Positions 45,032-55,011 of a stretch of 64,000 nucleotides of DNA are shown here, in pieces. The stretch's first letter is position 1; each line of letters starts with the position of its first letter. Under the pieces are notes generated by a model. The model saw only the letters and a list, made by a program, of their open reading frames with translations. It searched no databases and was not told the DNA's origin. The stretch lies in NCBI GenBank assembly GCA_028718525.1, contig JAQULP010000006.1, positions 40,458-104,457 of the forward strand, written 5' to 3'. The position numbers and the translations under genes were made by a program. This stretch comes from Sulfuricurvum sp. GTDB lineage: Bacteria; Campylobacterota; Campylobacteria; Campylobacterales; Sulfurimonadaceae.

Positions 45032-46734
45032 CAGATTAAATCGGGTTTGGGTTCGCCTAGAAAATACCCCTGTGCATAATCAACACCCATCGATTTGATG
45101 ATTTCATAGACTTCCGCACTGTGGACAAATTCGGCAACGGTTTTTACCCCGATTTTATGGGTAAAAAAGAGGATGGTTTCCGTTACGGTTTTTGATTTTG
45201 TATTGAGGTTAATATCTTTGATATAGATGCCGTCAATTTTGACAATATCCAGATCTAAGTTCCCAAGCTGGGCAAAATTCGAACATTGAACGCCGAAATC
45301 ATCGAGGCAAAGGCGGTAGCCCAGTGCCGTAAGTTCATTAAGGTGTTTCTCGGCAATCGGATTGGTGAGGATACTGTTCTCTTCAAGAATTTCGAAATAA
45401 ATCCGATCGGTTTCAATTCCGTAGCGGGTACGCGTCGTTTCGATAAATTGGATAAAACCGGCCTCTATCAAATCCTGATCGGTAATATTGACCGAAAAAT
45501 GGAGGGAATTGTTGCTGAAGCGTGCGCAGGCTTGTTCAAATACCCGCTGGGTAATTTGGTATAACAATCCGGCATATCTTGCGGTAGCAAGAAAATGGAA
45601 AGGGGTATAAATAACTCCGTCGCGTTCGAGTCGAACGAGGGCCTCATATTTGGTTATTTCCCCGCTGCTGCATTCAACAATAGGTTGATAATAGGCAATC
45701 AGTTTGTTGTTATCCAGGGCGTCTTTAAGCCATTTTGTCCATTTTGTATTCTCTTTGATCTGTTGAATCACCGCCAAATTATCCGAATAAACCTGTACCC
45801 GGTTCCGGCTCATTTTTCGTGCTTCGCGCAGTGCTATTTCGGCTTTTTGGATCATATTCCCCATATCGTGTTCAACCACACCCATGGTGACGTTGATGCG
45901 GTGCTCGATAGCGTTGATATGAAATGAATGGGTCGTGATGCTGTGTTGGATACGGAGAACCTCTTTTTGTACATCCTGCACTTCATGCTGGCAGGCTAAT
46001 ACGGCGAAGATATCTGCTTCGAGACGATAAACGGTACACATAGGACAGGAGGAGGTGCGTAAGATATTTCCAAATTCCATCAGCATTTGATCCCCTACCT
46101 CGAATCCGAAGATATCATTGATCATGCTGAATCCATCGATGTTCAATAAAATCAGGGACATCGGCTTTTGGGTATCAAGATCGTAATTGAGTTTTACACG
46201 ATTTCCAAGACCGGTCAGTGTATCGGTAATCAGAGCGTTATAGATCTCATTTTTTTTATTGAGGAGTTCGACAATCTGTTTGTATTGGGAGAGGGTGCTT
46301 CGGATAGTCGTGTAAAGCCGGTCGGTGGTTAATTCGGTTTTTTCTTTATAATCGTTAATGTCATAGTGGTCGATGACATACCGCTCTGGTGCTACTCCGG
46401 GCTGACCGGTTCGGATAATAATACGGACGGTAGCGTTGTTAAAGTGATCGCGTATCGTTTTAACCAGATCCAACCCGGCCGTTTCGTTCTCCATGACGAC
46501 GTCAAGCAAAATAATAGCGATGTCATTATGCAGGTTAAGAAATTTTTCCGCTTCAGCGGCACTGTAAGCGGAGAGGAATCGGAGCGCTCTTCGATCATAG
46601 GTAAAATCGTGGAGCGCTAATTTTGTAAATGAGTGGACTTCGGCATCGTCATCAACAATCAGAACCGTCCATGGAGTTTCAGATGATACCTCTTCCTCTT
46701 CCGGGGCGAACAACAGTTCATCGTCAGACATCAC
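45031..46734 (-). CDS. Response regulator-GGDEF(degenerate)-EAL protein
   Basis: TVLIVDDDAEVHSFTKLAL receiver; EADIF replaces GGDEF; intact YYQPIVECSSGEITKYEALVRL and DDFGVQCSNFAQLGNLDLDIVKID. Confidence 0.88.
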   Translation of the reverse strand: MMSDDELLFAPEEEEVSSETPWTVLIVDDDAEVHSFTKLALHDFTYDRRALRFLSAYSAAEAEKFLNLHNDIAIILLDVVMENETAGLDLVKTIRDHFNNATVRIIIRTGQPGVAPERYVIDHYDINDYKEKTELTTDRLYTTIRSTLSQYKQIVELLNKKNEIYNALITDTLTGLGNRVKLNYDLDTQKPMSLILLNIDGFSMINDIFGFEVGDQMLMEFGNILRTSSCPMCTVYRLEADIFAVLACQHEVQDVQKEVLRIQHSITTHSFHINAIEHRINVTMGVVEHDMGNMIQKAEIALREARKMSRNRVQVYSDNLAVIQQIKENTKWTKWLKDALDNNKLIAYYQPIVECSSGEITKYEALVRLERDGVIYTPFHFLATARYAGLLYQITQRVFEQACARFSNNSLHFSVNITDQDLIEAGFIQFIETTRTRYGIETDRIYFEILEENSILTNPIAEKHLNELTALGYRLCLDDFGVQCSNFAQLGNLDLDIVKIDGIYIKDINLNTKSKTVTETILFFTHKIGVKTVAEFVHSAEVYEIIKSMGVDYAQGYFLGEPKPDLI

Positions 46735-46889
46735 TACCCTTCTTTACTTGTTTGATTTATGGGTTAAATAATAGCATATTAATATACAGAATAAAGCCTG
46801 TGAGGGTCAGGGGATAGTCGATAAAAGATAAAGGAGAAGTTATCCCCGCAGGGGGATAATGCGTCAAGACGAAGCGTTGGTGTATCGAA

Positions 46890-47675
46890 TCAACCGAATT
46901 TTCCGGTAATGTACTCTTGTGTCAATTTTTCTTTCGGTGTGACAAAGAGCTCTTCGGTATGTCCCAATTCGATCAATTCACCCAAATACATAAAACCGGT
47001 ATAGTCACTGACACGAGCCGCTTGCTGCATGTTGTGGGTAACGATGATGATACTGACGCGCTCTTTGAGTTCGATAACCAGTTTCTCTATCCCTTGAGTC
47101 GAGATCGGGTCCAGCGCCGATGTAGGCTCGTCGAAGAGAAGTACTTCGGGCTCTACCGCAATGGCGCGGGCGATACATAAACGCTGCTGCTGCCCTCCGG
47201 AGAGACCGTTGGCATCGTTTTTAAGGCGATCTTTGACCTCTTTCCACAACGCGGCATCTTGAAGCGCTTTTTCGACACGATCGTTGAGCTCTGTTTTGTT
47301 TTTAATCCCCTGAAGACGCATTCCGTAAGCGACGTTGTCAAAAATTGACATGGGAAACGCCGTCGGTTTTTGGAAAATCATCCCGATTTTTGTCCGTAAA
47401 TGGATCAAATCTTCTTTTGCGCCGAGGATATTGCGCCCTTCAAATTCGATCTCGCCGTTATACGTGTTTCCCGGATACAAATCGTGCATACGGTTAAATG
47501 AGCGTAGAAGGGTCGTTTTTCCGCAGCCGGATGGTCCGATCAGGGCCGTTACCGAGTTTTTGGCAATCGGCATTGTCACTTTTTTCAAGCTGGGAGCCGA
47601 TGCCCCTTTGTAGGTAAATTCAAAGTCACGTACATTCAGTGCGCACTCTTCTTTGATATCGATAATACTTGCCAT
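46890..47675 (-). CDS. pstB: Phosphate ABC transporter ATP-binding protein
   Basis: [56 protein letters not shown]. Confidence 0.96.
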   Translation of the reverse strand: MASIIDIKEECALNVRDFEFTYKGASAPSLKKVTMPIAKNSVTALIGPSGCGKTTLLRSFNRMHDLYPGNTYNGEIEFEGRNILGAKEDLIHLRTKIGMIFQKPTAFPMSIFDNVAYGMRLQGIKNKTELNDRVEKALQDAALWKEVKDRLKNDANGLSGGQQQRLCIARAIAVEPEVLLFDEPTSALDPISTQGIEKLVIELKERVSIIIVTHNMQQAARVSDYTGFMYLGELIELGHTEELFVTPKEKLTQEYITGKFG

Positions 47676-47679
47676 AACG

Positions 47680-48522
47680 TTATTTCCTTTTACCGGCTAA
47701 TAGAATAAGACGTCCCAAAATATTGAGACCCAAAATAAACATTGAGAGGATAAAGGCCGCGGCCCATCCAAGCTGCTGCCAATCATCATACGGACTGATC
47801 GCATAGTTAAACATGGTTACCGTTAGAGAAGGCATCGCTTCATTTAAATCGGTAGTAAAAAAGTTGTCGTTAAACGAGGTGAACAATAACGGTGCCGTTT
47901 CACCCGCAACCCGTGCTATACCCAAAAGTACTCCGGTCAAAATACCCGCTTTTGCTCCGCGGTATACGACGTCCAAAATCACTTTATACTTCGGTGCCCC
48001 CAATGCGAACGCCGCTTCACGCAGGGTCCCGGGTACCAGTTGAAGCATATCGTCGGTAGTACGCAGAATAATGGGGATCATAATAATAGCCAACGCGATT
48101 GCTCCGGCCCAAGCACTGAAATGGCCCATCGGCATAACGACGATGGCGTAAACAAATGCTCCGATAACAATCGAAGGTGCCGACATCATAATATCGGAAA
48201 TATCACGGATGACATGGGCAAGATTGGAACTTTTACCGTATTCGCTAAGGTAGGTCCCCGCCATAATTCCCAGCGGAACTCCGATAAGGGTAGCTAATCC
48301 TACCAAAATCAGTTGGCCGATGAGGGCGTGTTTGAGTCCGCTGTCTTCGTATCCCGGAGGGGAGCCTTCGTAAATAAAGATATTCCAGTTAAGGGCATCA
48401 ACCCCTTTCATGACCAGAACCGCCAAAATCCAAAACAAAAAGGCTAACGCTATAACCGCGCTCAAGGTCGAAAACGCCAAAGCAAGGCGGTTGATAATAA
48501 TCCGTTTTTGGGTTGCGGTCAT
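47680..48522 (-). CDS. pstA: Phosphate ABC transporter permease PstA
   Basis: PstA-type permease; [50 protein letters not shown]. Confidence 0.94.
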   Translation of the reverse strand: MTATQKRIIINRLALAFSTLSAVIALAFLFWILAVLVMKGVDALNWNIFIYEGSPPGYEDSGLKHALIGQLILVGLATLIGVPLGIMAGTYLSEYGKSSNLAHVIRDISDIMMSAPSIVIGAFVYAIVVMPMGHFSAWAGAIALAIIMIPIILRTTDDMLQLVPGTLREAAFALGAPKYKVILDVVYRGAKAGILTGVLLGIARVAGETAPLLFTSFNDNFFTTDLNEAMPSLTVTMFNYAISPYDDWQQLGWAAAFILSMFILGLNILGRLILLAGKRK

Positions 48523-49370
48523 TGTCCTTTCCTCACTTTACGTAAAAAATAAAATTTGGCTACGGCGATAACGACGAAACTCATCACCAACAACGTCAGT
48601 GCCAATCCGAAGAGGCTCGAGAAATAGAGAGAACTGTCAGCTTCGGTAAACTCATTGGCTAAGGTAACCGGAATGGACGTTGTCGGGTCCATGATGCTTC
48701 TAGGGGTGTGATGAACGTTCCCCATAACGAAGGTTACGGCCATGGTCTCACCGATAGCACGTCCCAGTGCAAGGATCAGTGAACCGATGATCCCTGCTTT
48801 TGCGTAAGGGATAATAACGTCTTTGATAACGTCCCATTGGGTTCCGCCGAGTGCGTAGGCAGACTCTTTCAGGATATCGGGAGTCGTATTCATCGCATCA
48901 CGGGTAACCGCCGCCATGAACGGAAGGATCATGATGGCCAAAACAATCCCTGCCGCCATTAAACCGATCCCCATCCCTCCGAAAATGTCACGTAAGATAG
49001 GGACGAAAAAGAAGAGGCCCCACATACCGTAGATAACCGAAGGGATAGCGGCTAGGAGTTCGACGCTGACCCCGAAGATACCTTTAATTTTGTCATGAGC
49101 AATTTCACTGAGAAAAATTGCTACTCCGATAGCAACCGGGATGGCCAATAACATTGCCAAAAAAGTTGAAGCCACTGAACCGAAGATAGCGGCATATGCA
49201 CCGAATTTATCAACATTAGGTGCCCATTCGTCTTTGGTAATAAAATCAAATCCGAATGTCCGCATCGCTTCGGTTGAATGATCAAAGAGAACCACAAAAA
49301 TCCACGCAACGATGAATAAAATCAGCAGTGCGCTGGTGCGGGTCATGTTTAAGAAGATTTTGTCAATCAT
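48519..49370 (-). CDS. pstC: Phosphate ABC transporter permease PstC
   Basis: LAAIPSVIYGMWGLFFFVP, ALGRAIGETMAVTFVMGN. Confidence 0.94.
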   Translation of the reverse strand: MIDKIFLNMTRTSALLILFIVAWIFVVLFDHSTEAMRTFGFDFITKDEWAPNVDKFGAYAAIFGSVASTFLAMLLAIPVAIGVAIFLSEIAHDKIKGIFGVSVELLAAIPSVIYGMWGLFFFVPILRDIFGGMGIGLMAAGIVLAIMILPFMAAVTRDAMNTTPDILKESAYALGGTQWDVIKDVIIPYAKAGIIGSLILALGRAIGETMAVTFVMGNVHHTPRSIMDPTTSIPVTLANEFTEADSSLYFSSLFGLALTLLVMSFVVIAVAKFYFLRKVRKGQ

Positions 49371-49416
49371 ACCTAGCCTTGCTCTAGAAAATATGGGTAA
49401 TTATATTACACGATGA

Positions 49417-50802
49417 TTACACGTTTGTTACCAAATACCCTTTTAGCCATCTTTTTGCCTCTTCGTAGGTGAAAAATTTTTGGTTCAGTTGGGCATCGTA
49501 GGCGGCTTCCAAAATGGGTTTAAAAGTCTCTCCGGGCTTCAGTCCCTGGGTGATTAAATCACGTCCCATCAGGAGCGGGCGGGGCGGTTCGTATAAAACT
49601 CCGAGACGGTGACTGCGTTCATAAAGCCACTCTCCCGCTTCGAAACGGTCCGGTTTTTCGCCAGTGAACGTCCGTCCGAAAAAGTCGGCTTCGGCTACCC
49701 GGATAAGCTCATCGATGCATACGTGCGTACTGAGGCGTAAAATATCGCTGTCATCTGCGCAGGCTCGGAAAAGTTTTCTCGGCCAGCCATGGTAACGGAT
49801 CAGGGGAAGAATGCGTGCGGTGAGGGTTTTGTCTTCGGTAATCCGAAAAAGCCAATGGGTCGCAATGTCAACCCCCCTTTCTGCATGTTTAGGGGCATTG
49901 AGGAAACCTTCAACAACGTGCGTCGTGTCGGGTTTGCCGATATCGTGCAATAGTACCGCAAACATTAAGACAAGATCGGTATCGGTTTTACCCGTACGCA
50001 TCCGGGCCATGGTATCGAGTGCCATCAACGTATGCGTCCAGACGGATCCCTCCGGATGAGAGAAGGGATCTTGAGGGGTATATTCGAGTTGATCCAGGGG
50101 GGACAAAAAAGGGAGAATACCCATTTCGCGAAGGACTTTCATCCCTAATGAAGGGGATTGGCTTTGGAGGAGAAGTTTTTTCAGCTCCTCAAAAATACGC
50201 TCTTTCGGCAACTCTTCCAGGGCTCCGTTTTCAACCATACCTCTGCACAGCCGTATCAGTGACGCATCGCAGTTTAGTTCAAAACGGGCGGCAAACTGGA
50301 CTGCTCGCAATATCCTCAGAGGATCGTCGACAAAGGTTTCGGGATCAACGCATCGGAGACGTTTGTTTTTTAAATCCTCAATCCCTCCGTACGGGTCAAG
50401 AAAAGTATGGGTCAGGGGATCATATCCGATAGCGTTGATGGTGAAATCACGGCGTCGGGCGGCAGAAGCAAAGTCAATATCGCTGAATAACGCAATTTCG
50501 AACCCTTTATGCCCGAAGCCGTGTTTGGATTCGCTGCGGGGGGGAGAAAAATCGATGGAGTAGTCCCCGTAAACGAGTTTCAGGACGCCGAAACTTTTTC
50601 CGACAAGGTTTACCTTGCCAAAAGGGGTGAGAAGTGTTTCCAGTGATTCGAGAGAGCTGACCCCGTACAGCTCGATATCCAAATCATAGGTGGGATGTCC
50701 CGTGAAAAAATCACGGACAAACCCCCCCACAAAAACAGGTTTGATCCCCTCCTTGAAGAGATAGTCGACCAATTGGACCAATAGAGGGGAAAGGGGGATC
50801 AT
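49417..50802 (-). CDS. cca: CCA tRNA nucleotidyltransferase / poly(A) polymerase family with HD domain
   Basis: VFVGGFVRDFFTGHPTYDLDIELYG; RRRDFTINAIGYDP; LLHDIGKPDT; overlaps phoR. Confidence 0.88.
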   Translation of the reverse strand: MIPLSPLLVQLVDYLFKEGIKPVFVGGFVRDFFTGHPTYDLDIELYGVSSLESLETLLTPFGKVNLVGKSFGVLKLVYGDYSIDFSPPRSESKHGFGHKGFEIALFSDIDFASAARRRDFTINAIGYDPLTHTFLDPYGGIEDLKNKRLRCVDPETFVDDPLRILRAVQFAARFELNCDASLIRLCRGMVENGALEELPKERIFEELKKLLLQSQSPSLGMKVLREMGILPFLSPLDQLEYTPQDPFSHPEGSVWTHTLMALDTMARMRTGKTDTDLVLMFAVLLHDIGKPDTTHVVEGFLNAPKHAERGVDIATHWLFRITEDKTLTARILPLIRYHGWPRKLFRACADDSDILRLSTHVCIDELIRVAEADFFGRTFTGEKPDRFEAGEWLYERSHRLGVLYEPPRPLLMGRDLITQGLKPGETFKPILEAAYDAQLNQKFFTYEEAKRWLKGYLVTNV

Positions 50803-52211
50803 TTTTTGGCAGGTTTGGTTTTTTCAGTGAAATTTTCGAGTGAAAAACTGAAGGTTGAACCGATTCCGAGGATACTCTCAATATGCAAAGAAGCGTCATG
50901 CAATTTGAGGATATAGCTGACGATTGAGAGTCCAAGCCCCATCGAATTGTCCCAGCGGTTTTTTTGAACCCGATAAAATTTAGAGGTAATTTTGTCCAAT
51001 TCTACGGGGGCGATACCTATCCCCTTGTCGGTGACACTGAGGGTAGTATCTTTGAGGGTGAGGACGACTTCCTCTTCGGAATATTTCAACGCGTTATCAA
51101 TCAGATTGGTAATGACCAGCTCAATCATGGTTTTATCGGCGAATACCATTTTGGAAAATCCGTTATAGCGCAGGGTTCGGGACGGATATTTGGCTTGCAG
51201 AATAGAAATCGATTCGGTACAGATTTCTGAAATATCAAAAGAAGAGGGTTTTATGGAGAGATCGTTGTTTTCCAGCTTGACCGAAAGAGCCAATCGGTCG
51301 AGCATGAGGGTAACGCGCTGGGTATTGGAAATGATTTTGGCTAAAAATTTTGAACGTATTTTCGGATCAAGATGGATATCGTCGTGCAGAGTTTCCGCAT
51401 ACCCCATAATGGCGGCTATCGGATTTTTAAACTCATGACTGATGGCCGAGAGGATATCGTTTTGCTGTTTGTTGATCAGTCGGAGTTTGGCGGTATGTTT
51501 CCGTTTTTGTTTGTCACGGTTATGAAGTTTTTTGACCAGATTTTTAAGCATGATCGAAATCTGCAAAAATTCGCGGAAATATTCGGGTTTGAGAACCGCA
51601 CGGTAATTTTTGGCTGAAATTTGGTCCAGAAAATGGGTAATCTGCAGGATATCGTAACGTGCTTTTTTGGAGATATTATAGGCAATAACGAGCGAGATGA
51701 TAATCAAGACGCTGAATGCGGCAACCAGTTTACTCCAGAGGGAGTAAAAATGGTCCATAACCCCTTTTAGACTCATGGCAAGGCGGATATAAAAGGTTTG
51801 TTCGGGTGTGATAATTTTGTGGGCTACGTAGATGAAATCGGTTTTAACCGTTTGGGAATAGCGGATGGCTACCCCGTAGGGTTCGCTGAGTGCGTGCATC
51901 ACTTCGATCCGTCCGGCATGATTTTCCATGGTCGATTTATCGGCATCGCTTTCCGCTAACACATCGCCGTTTTCAGCGATTATGGTGGCTCGAAGAAAGG
52001 TTTTGCCGGAGATTTGGGCGACCAGGCGGTCATAATCATTTGAGGAGAGGAGGAGGGGCTCTAAAAGGCTGATATCTTCGATCAGCCTATCTTCGCTGTC
52101 TTGGATGACCATTGATTTCAGGGTGAAAAAACTGATGATTGAGGCGGTGACCAGAGCGGCTATAAAAAGGCCAAGAACATTAAGAAAGAAAAGCTGATGG
52201 ATTTTTAGCAC
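50799..52211 (-). CDS. phoR: PhoR-like sensor histidine kinase
   Basis: ILSAISHEFKNPIAAIMGYAETL, MGLGLSIVSYILKLH; adjacent to phoB. Confidence 0.88.
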   Translation of the reverse strand: MLKIHQLFFLNVLGLFIAALVTASIISFFTLKSMVIQDSEDRLIEDISLLEPLLLSSNDYDRLVAQISGKTFLRATIIAENGDVLAESDADKSTMENHAGRIEVMHALSEPYGVAIRYSQTVKTDFIYVAHKIITPEQTFYIRLAMSLKGVMDHFYSLWSKLVAAFSVLIIISLVIAYNISKKARYDILQITHFLDQISAKNYRAVLKPEYFREFLQISIMLKNLVKKLHNRDKQKRKHTAKLRLINKQQNDILSAISHEFKNPIAAIMGYAETLHDDIHLDPKIRSKFLAKIISNTQRVTLMLDRLALSVKLENNDLSIKPSSFDISEICTESISILQAKYPSRTLRYNGFSKMVFADKTMIELVITNLIDNALKYSEEEVVLTLKDTTLSVTDKGIGIAPVELDKITSKFYRVQKNRWDNSMGLGLSIVSYILKLHDASLHIESILGIGSTFSFSLENFTEKTKPAKK

Positions 52212-52918
52212 AGGGTATATCCGACTCCCCGCACGGTTTTAATGTATTCTTTCGATTTTTGCGGATCGATTTTCTCTTTGAGACGGTTTATAGCGACGTT
52301 GACGGTTCGGTCTTGATAGACTTCATCCGCACCCCATACGTTTTCGAGGAGATAGTCACGATCGAGTACAATATTTTGGTTGACGATCAGTGCATGGAGA
52401 AGATCGAATTCGAGTTTGGTCAGTTCGACGGCTTCTCCTTCAATGGTTACCGTTCGGGCGGCAAGATTAAGGATGATATCCCGATAAGAGAGGGTACCGT
52501 TTGAAGAAATTTTTTTGGTACGGCGAAGAATGGCTTTTACCCGTAAAATCAGCTCTTTCATGCTGAAAGGCTTGGTGATGTAATCATCGCCTCCCCGCTC
52601 GAATCCCTGTTCGATCTCTTCGTCTTTATGTTTGGCACTCACAAATATAACAGGAGTTTGCACCCCTTTTTTGCGGAGAGATTCGATAAACTCAGACCCT
52701 TCTGCTCCGGGGAGATTGCGATCCATCAATATCAAATCGACCGATTCTTCTTCGAGGGCATCGGCGACATGTTTGGTGTTTAAAAACCCGATAGTTTCAA
52801 ACCCCTCCTTGGAGAGGTGATACTCCATGAGTTCCAAAATGTCCTGTTCATCTTCGACAATCAGTATCAGTGCGTCCACTGTCAGCCTCTTTGGTATGGA
52901 TTTTGAATGGGATGGCAT
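52205..52918 (-). CDS. phoB: PhoB-like response regulator (OmpR family)
   Basis: LILIVEDEQDILELMEYHL; winged helix VELTKLEFDLLHALI…QDRTVNVAINRLKEKID…VRGVGYTLC. Confidence 0.9.
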   Translation of the reverse strand: MPSHSKSIPKRLTVDALILIVEDEQDILELMEYHLSKEGFETIGFLNTKHVADALEEESVDLILMDRNLPGAEGSEFIESLRKKGVQTPVIFVSAKHKDEEIEQGFERGGDDYITKPFSMKELILRVKAILRRTKKISSNGTLSYRDIILNLAARTVTIEGEAVELTKLEFDLLHALIVNQNIVLDRDYLLENVWGADEVYQDRTVNVAINRLKEKIDPQKSKEYIKTVRGVGYTLC

Positions 52919-52925
52919 TTACAAA

Positions 52926-53597
52926 TTAGTTGTGCAAATGCAGCTCGCCGCCTTTTTGCGCATAGACCATCAAGGAGGCGATATTAACCGTTCGGTCGCC
53001 GATTCGCTCAAGTTTACGGAGGGTCCCCAGTACTTTAACGTATTCGATTGAGAGTTCATCGGCATTGATGATAAGATTGAGAATATCTTTTTCCATAATC
53101 GAAAAAAGATCATCATTCTTGGACTCTTCTACCATCACCTTGCGGTAGATATCGTCGGCATCGCACCCTTCCATATTTTTCAAACATTCCGTGATGTATT
53201 GTAACGCATTAAGGGTTGTTTTGTGAAGCTGGATAATGGCGCTGGTTAAAACACTCAAATCGCATCCGCCGACGCAATGGTCGTGAAGGCGTTTGCTGTA
53301 TTTTTTGATTCCGTCACCGATACGGTCGATTTCGTTGGTCATTTTCAGATAAGAGACCAGCAATCGGAGCTCTTCCGCTTCCGGACCGAAGAGGGCAAAC
53401 GTCTTGATGATTTCGTTATCAATTTTATTAGCATCGGTCTGGATATTTTTAATATGTGCACGTGAGGTTTCGTAGAGATCGATATTATTGGTCTCGAATG
53501 CATTGAGTGTCTCTTCACTGGTGAGGATAATTTGTGAAAGCATAGTAGAAATCATTCCGCGGATTTCGTTTAGCTTATTTTCATAGCGTGGTAGCAT
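52926..53597 (-). CDS. phoU: Phosphate transport regulator PhoU
   Basis: PhoU helical repeats; LRLLVSYLKMTNEIDRIGDGIKKYSKR; LGTLRKLERIGDRTVNIA. Confidence 0.9.
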   Translation of the reverse strand: MLPRYENKLNEIRGMISTMLSQIILTSEETLNAFETNNIDLYETSRAHIKNIQTDANKIDNEIIKTFALFGPEAEELRLLVSYLKMTNEIDRIGDGIKKYSKRLHDHCVGGCDLSVLTSAIIQLHKTTLNALQYITECLKNMEGCDADDIYRKVMVEESKNDDLFSIMEKDILNLIINADELSIEYVKVLGTLRKLERIGDRTVNIASLMVYAQKGGELHLHN

Positions 53598-53651
53598 TGA
53601 TGCGCCTTTGAGTAAATAGATGATGCGCGATTATAACAGGGGTTTATAACG

Positions 53652-53700
53652 GTGAGATTACAAAGGGAGTTTTTTCTTTGTAATCTTTTTGTTACCCGTT
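53652..53700 (+). promoter_or_regulatory. Candidate Pho box between phoU and pstS
   Basis: TGTAAT (53679-53684) and TGTTAC (53690-53695) at 11-bp period; GATTACAAAG…CTTTGTAATC inverted repeat. Confidence 0.5.
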
Positions 53701-53740
53701 GCATCTACAATACCGCCATCAAAAACCAAGGACAAACCCA

Positions 53741-54742
53741 ATGCTAAGTAAAGTAACTAAAGGTTTCGTAATCGCAGCAGTTGCGGCAACATCGATGATG
53801 GCCGCTGATAAAATCAACGGCGCAGGTGCTACATTCCCGGCTCCATGTTATTATGACTGGGCGTATAACTATCAAAAAGCAACTCATACGCGTGTTAACT
53901 ACCAAGCAATCGGTTCAGGCGGCGGTATCAAACAAATTTCTGAGCGTATTGTCGATTTCGGTGCAACCGATGCTCCGTTGACATCCAAAGAGCTTGCTGC
54001 GGCAAAATTGACACAATTTCCGGCACTTATCGGTTCAATCGTTGTTGCGTATAACATCCCGGGTGTTGCGGATGAGCAGCTTAAACTTAAAAATAGCGTT
54101 GTTGCCGATATCTTCGCAGGAAAAATTACCATGTGGAATGATCCGGCTATCGCTGCGGACAATGCGGGTGTGAAACTTCCGGCTGAGAAAATTATCGTTG
54201 CACACCGTTCGGACGGATCAGGTACTACTTACGTATTTACCGATTTCTTGAGCGATTCGTCTAAAATGTGGAAAAGTAAATTCGGTATCGGTAAAGCGAT
54301 CGGCTGGGCAACGGGTGTCGGCGGAAAAGGGAATGAGGGTGTAACCAACCTTATCAAACAAACTCCATACGCTATCGGATATATCGAAACGTCGTACAAA
54401 GAGAAAAACAACCTTACGGCAGCTACGCTTCAAACGGCTAGCGGTAAATGGGTAACGGCTAACAAAGCTAACTTCATGGCTGCGGTTAAACAAGCTTCTT
54501 GGAAAAAATCGGAAGATTTCTACGGATCATTGGTTTCTCAAAAAGGGGATACTGCTTATCCGATCGTAGCGGCAACGTATATCCTTTTGCCAAAAGAGAA
54601 AGCGGAAGTTAATGCTGAGGTTATCAAATTTTTCGACTATGCTTTCAAAAACGGTGACCGTGCGGCTGAAAAACTCGGCTATATCCCTCTACCGGTTGAA
54701 ACATCTAATCTTGTTCGCGAATACTGGGCAGAAACTAAATAA
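53741..54742 (+). CDS. pstS: Phosphate ABC transporter substrate-binding protein
   Basis: INGAGATFPAPCYYDWAYNYQ; IGSGGGIKQI; HRSDGSGTTYVFTDFLS; KGNEGV; start MLSKVTKG at 53741. Confidence 0.95.
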   Translation: MLSKVTKGFVIAAVAATSMMAADKINGAGATFPAPCYYDWAYNYQKATHTRVNYQAIGSGGGIKQISERIVDFGATDAPLTSKELAAAKLTQFPALIGSIVVAYNIPGVADEQLKLKNSVVADIFAGKITMWNDPAIAADNAGVKLPAEKIIVAHRSDGSGTTYVFTDFLSDSSKMWKSKFGIGKAIGWATGVGGKGNEGVTNLIKQTPYAIGYIETSYKEKNNLTAATLQTASGKWVTANKANFMAAVKQASWKKSEDFYGSLVSQKGDTAYPIVAATYILLPKEKAEVNAEVIKFFDYAFKNGDRAAEKLGYIPLPVETSNLVREYWAETK

Positions 54743-54856
54743 TCATACTCTCTCTTCCACCCTCTTTGGGTGGGGTACCTCTAAGAACATGGTGTGTTTT
54801 TAAAGGTGCCCTTGCGGCACATGAATTCTCTCTCCTTCTTCAATTCCTTAAGTTTT

Positions 54857-54896
54857 GCGAACTTGTCCTTGCGTATGCGTTCAGGTTCGCGTTTTT
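54857..54896 (+). terminator. Hairpin plus T-run in the pstS-porin intergenic region
   Basis: GCGAACTTG…CAGGTTCGC followed by GTTTTTG. Confidence 0.6.
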
Positions 54897-54933
54897 GCCG
54901 TTTTCCCCTCTCAAACCCATCCGTTAACCTTAT

Positions 54934-54966
54934 TGTAATCATTATGTAATGTAACAATCATGTAAT
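54934..54966 (+). promoter_or_regulatory. Candidate double Pho box upstream of porin
   Basis: TGTAAT 54934 and 54945; TGTAAC 54950 and TGTAAT 54961; each pair spaced 11 bp. Confidence 0.5.
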
Positions 54967-55011
54967 GAAATTTCCTTACAATGACGTCACTAAAAAACAG
55001 GAGTGATTCTT

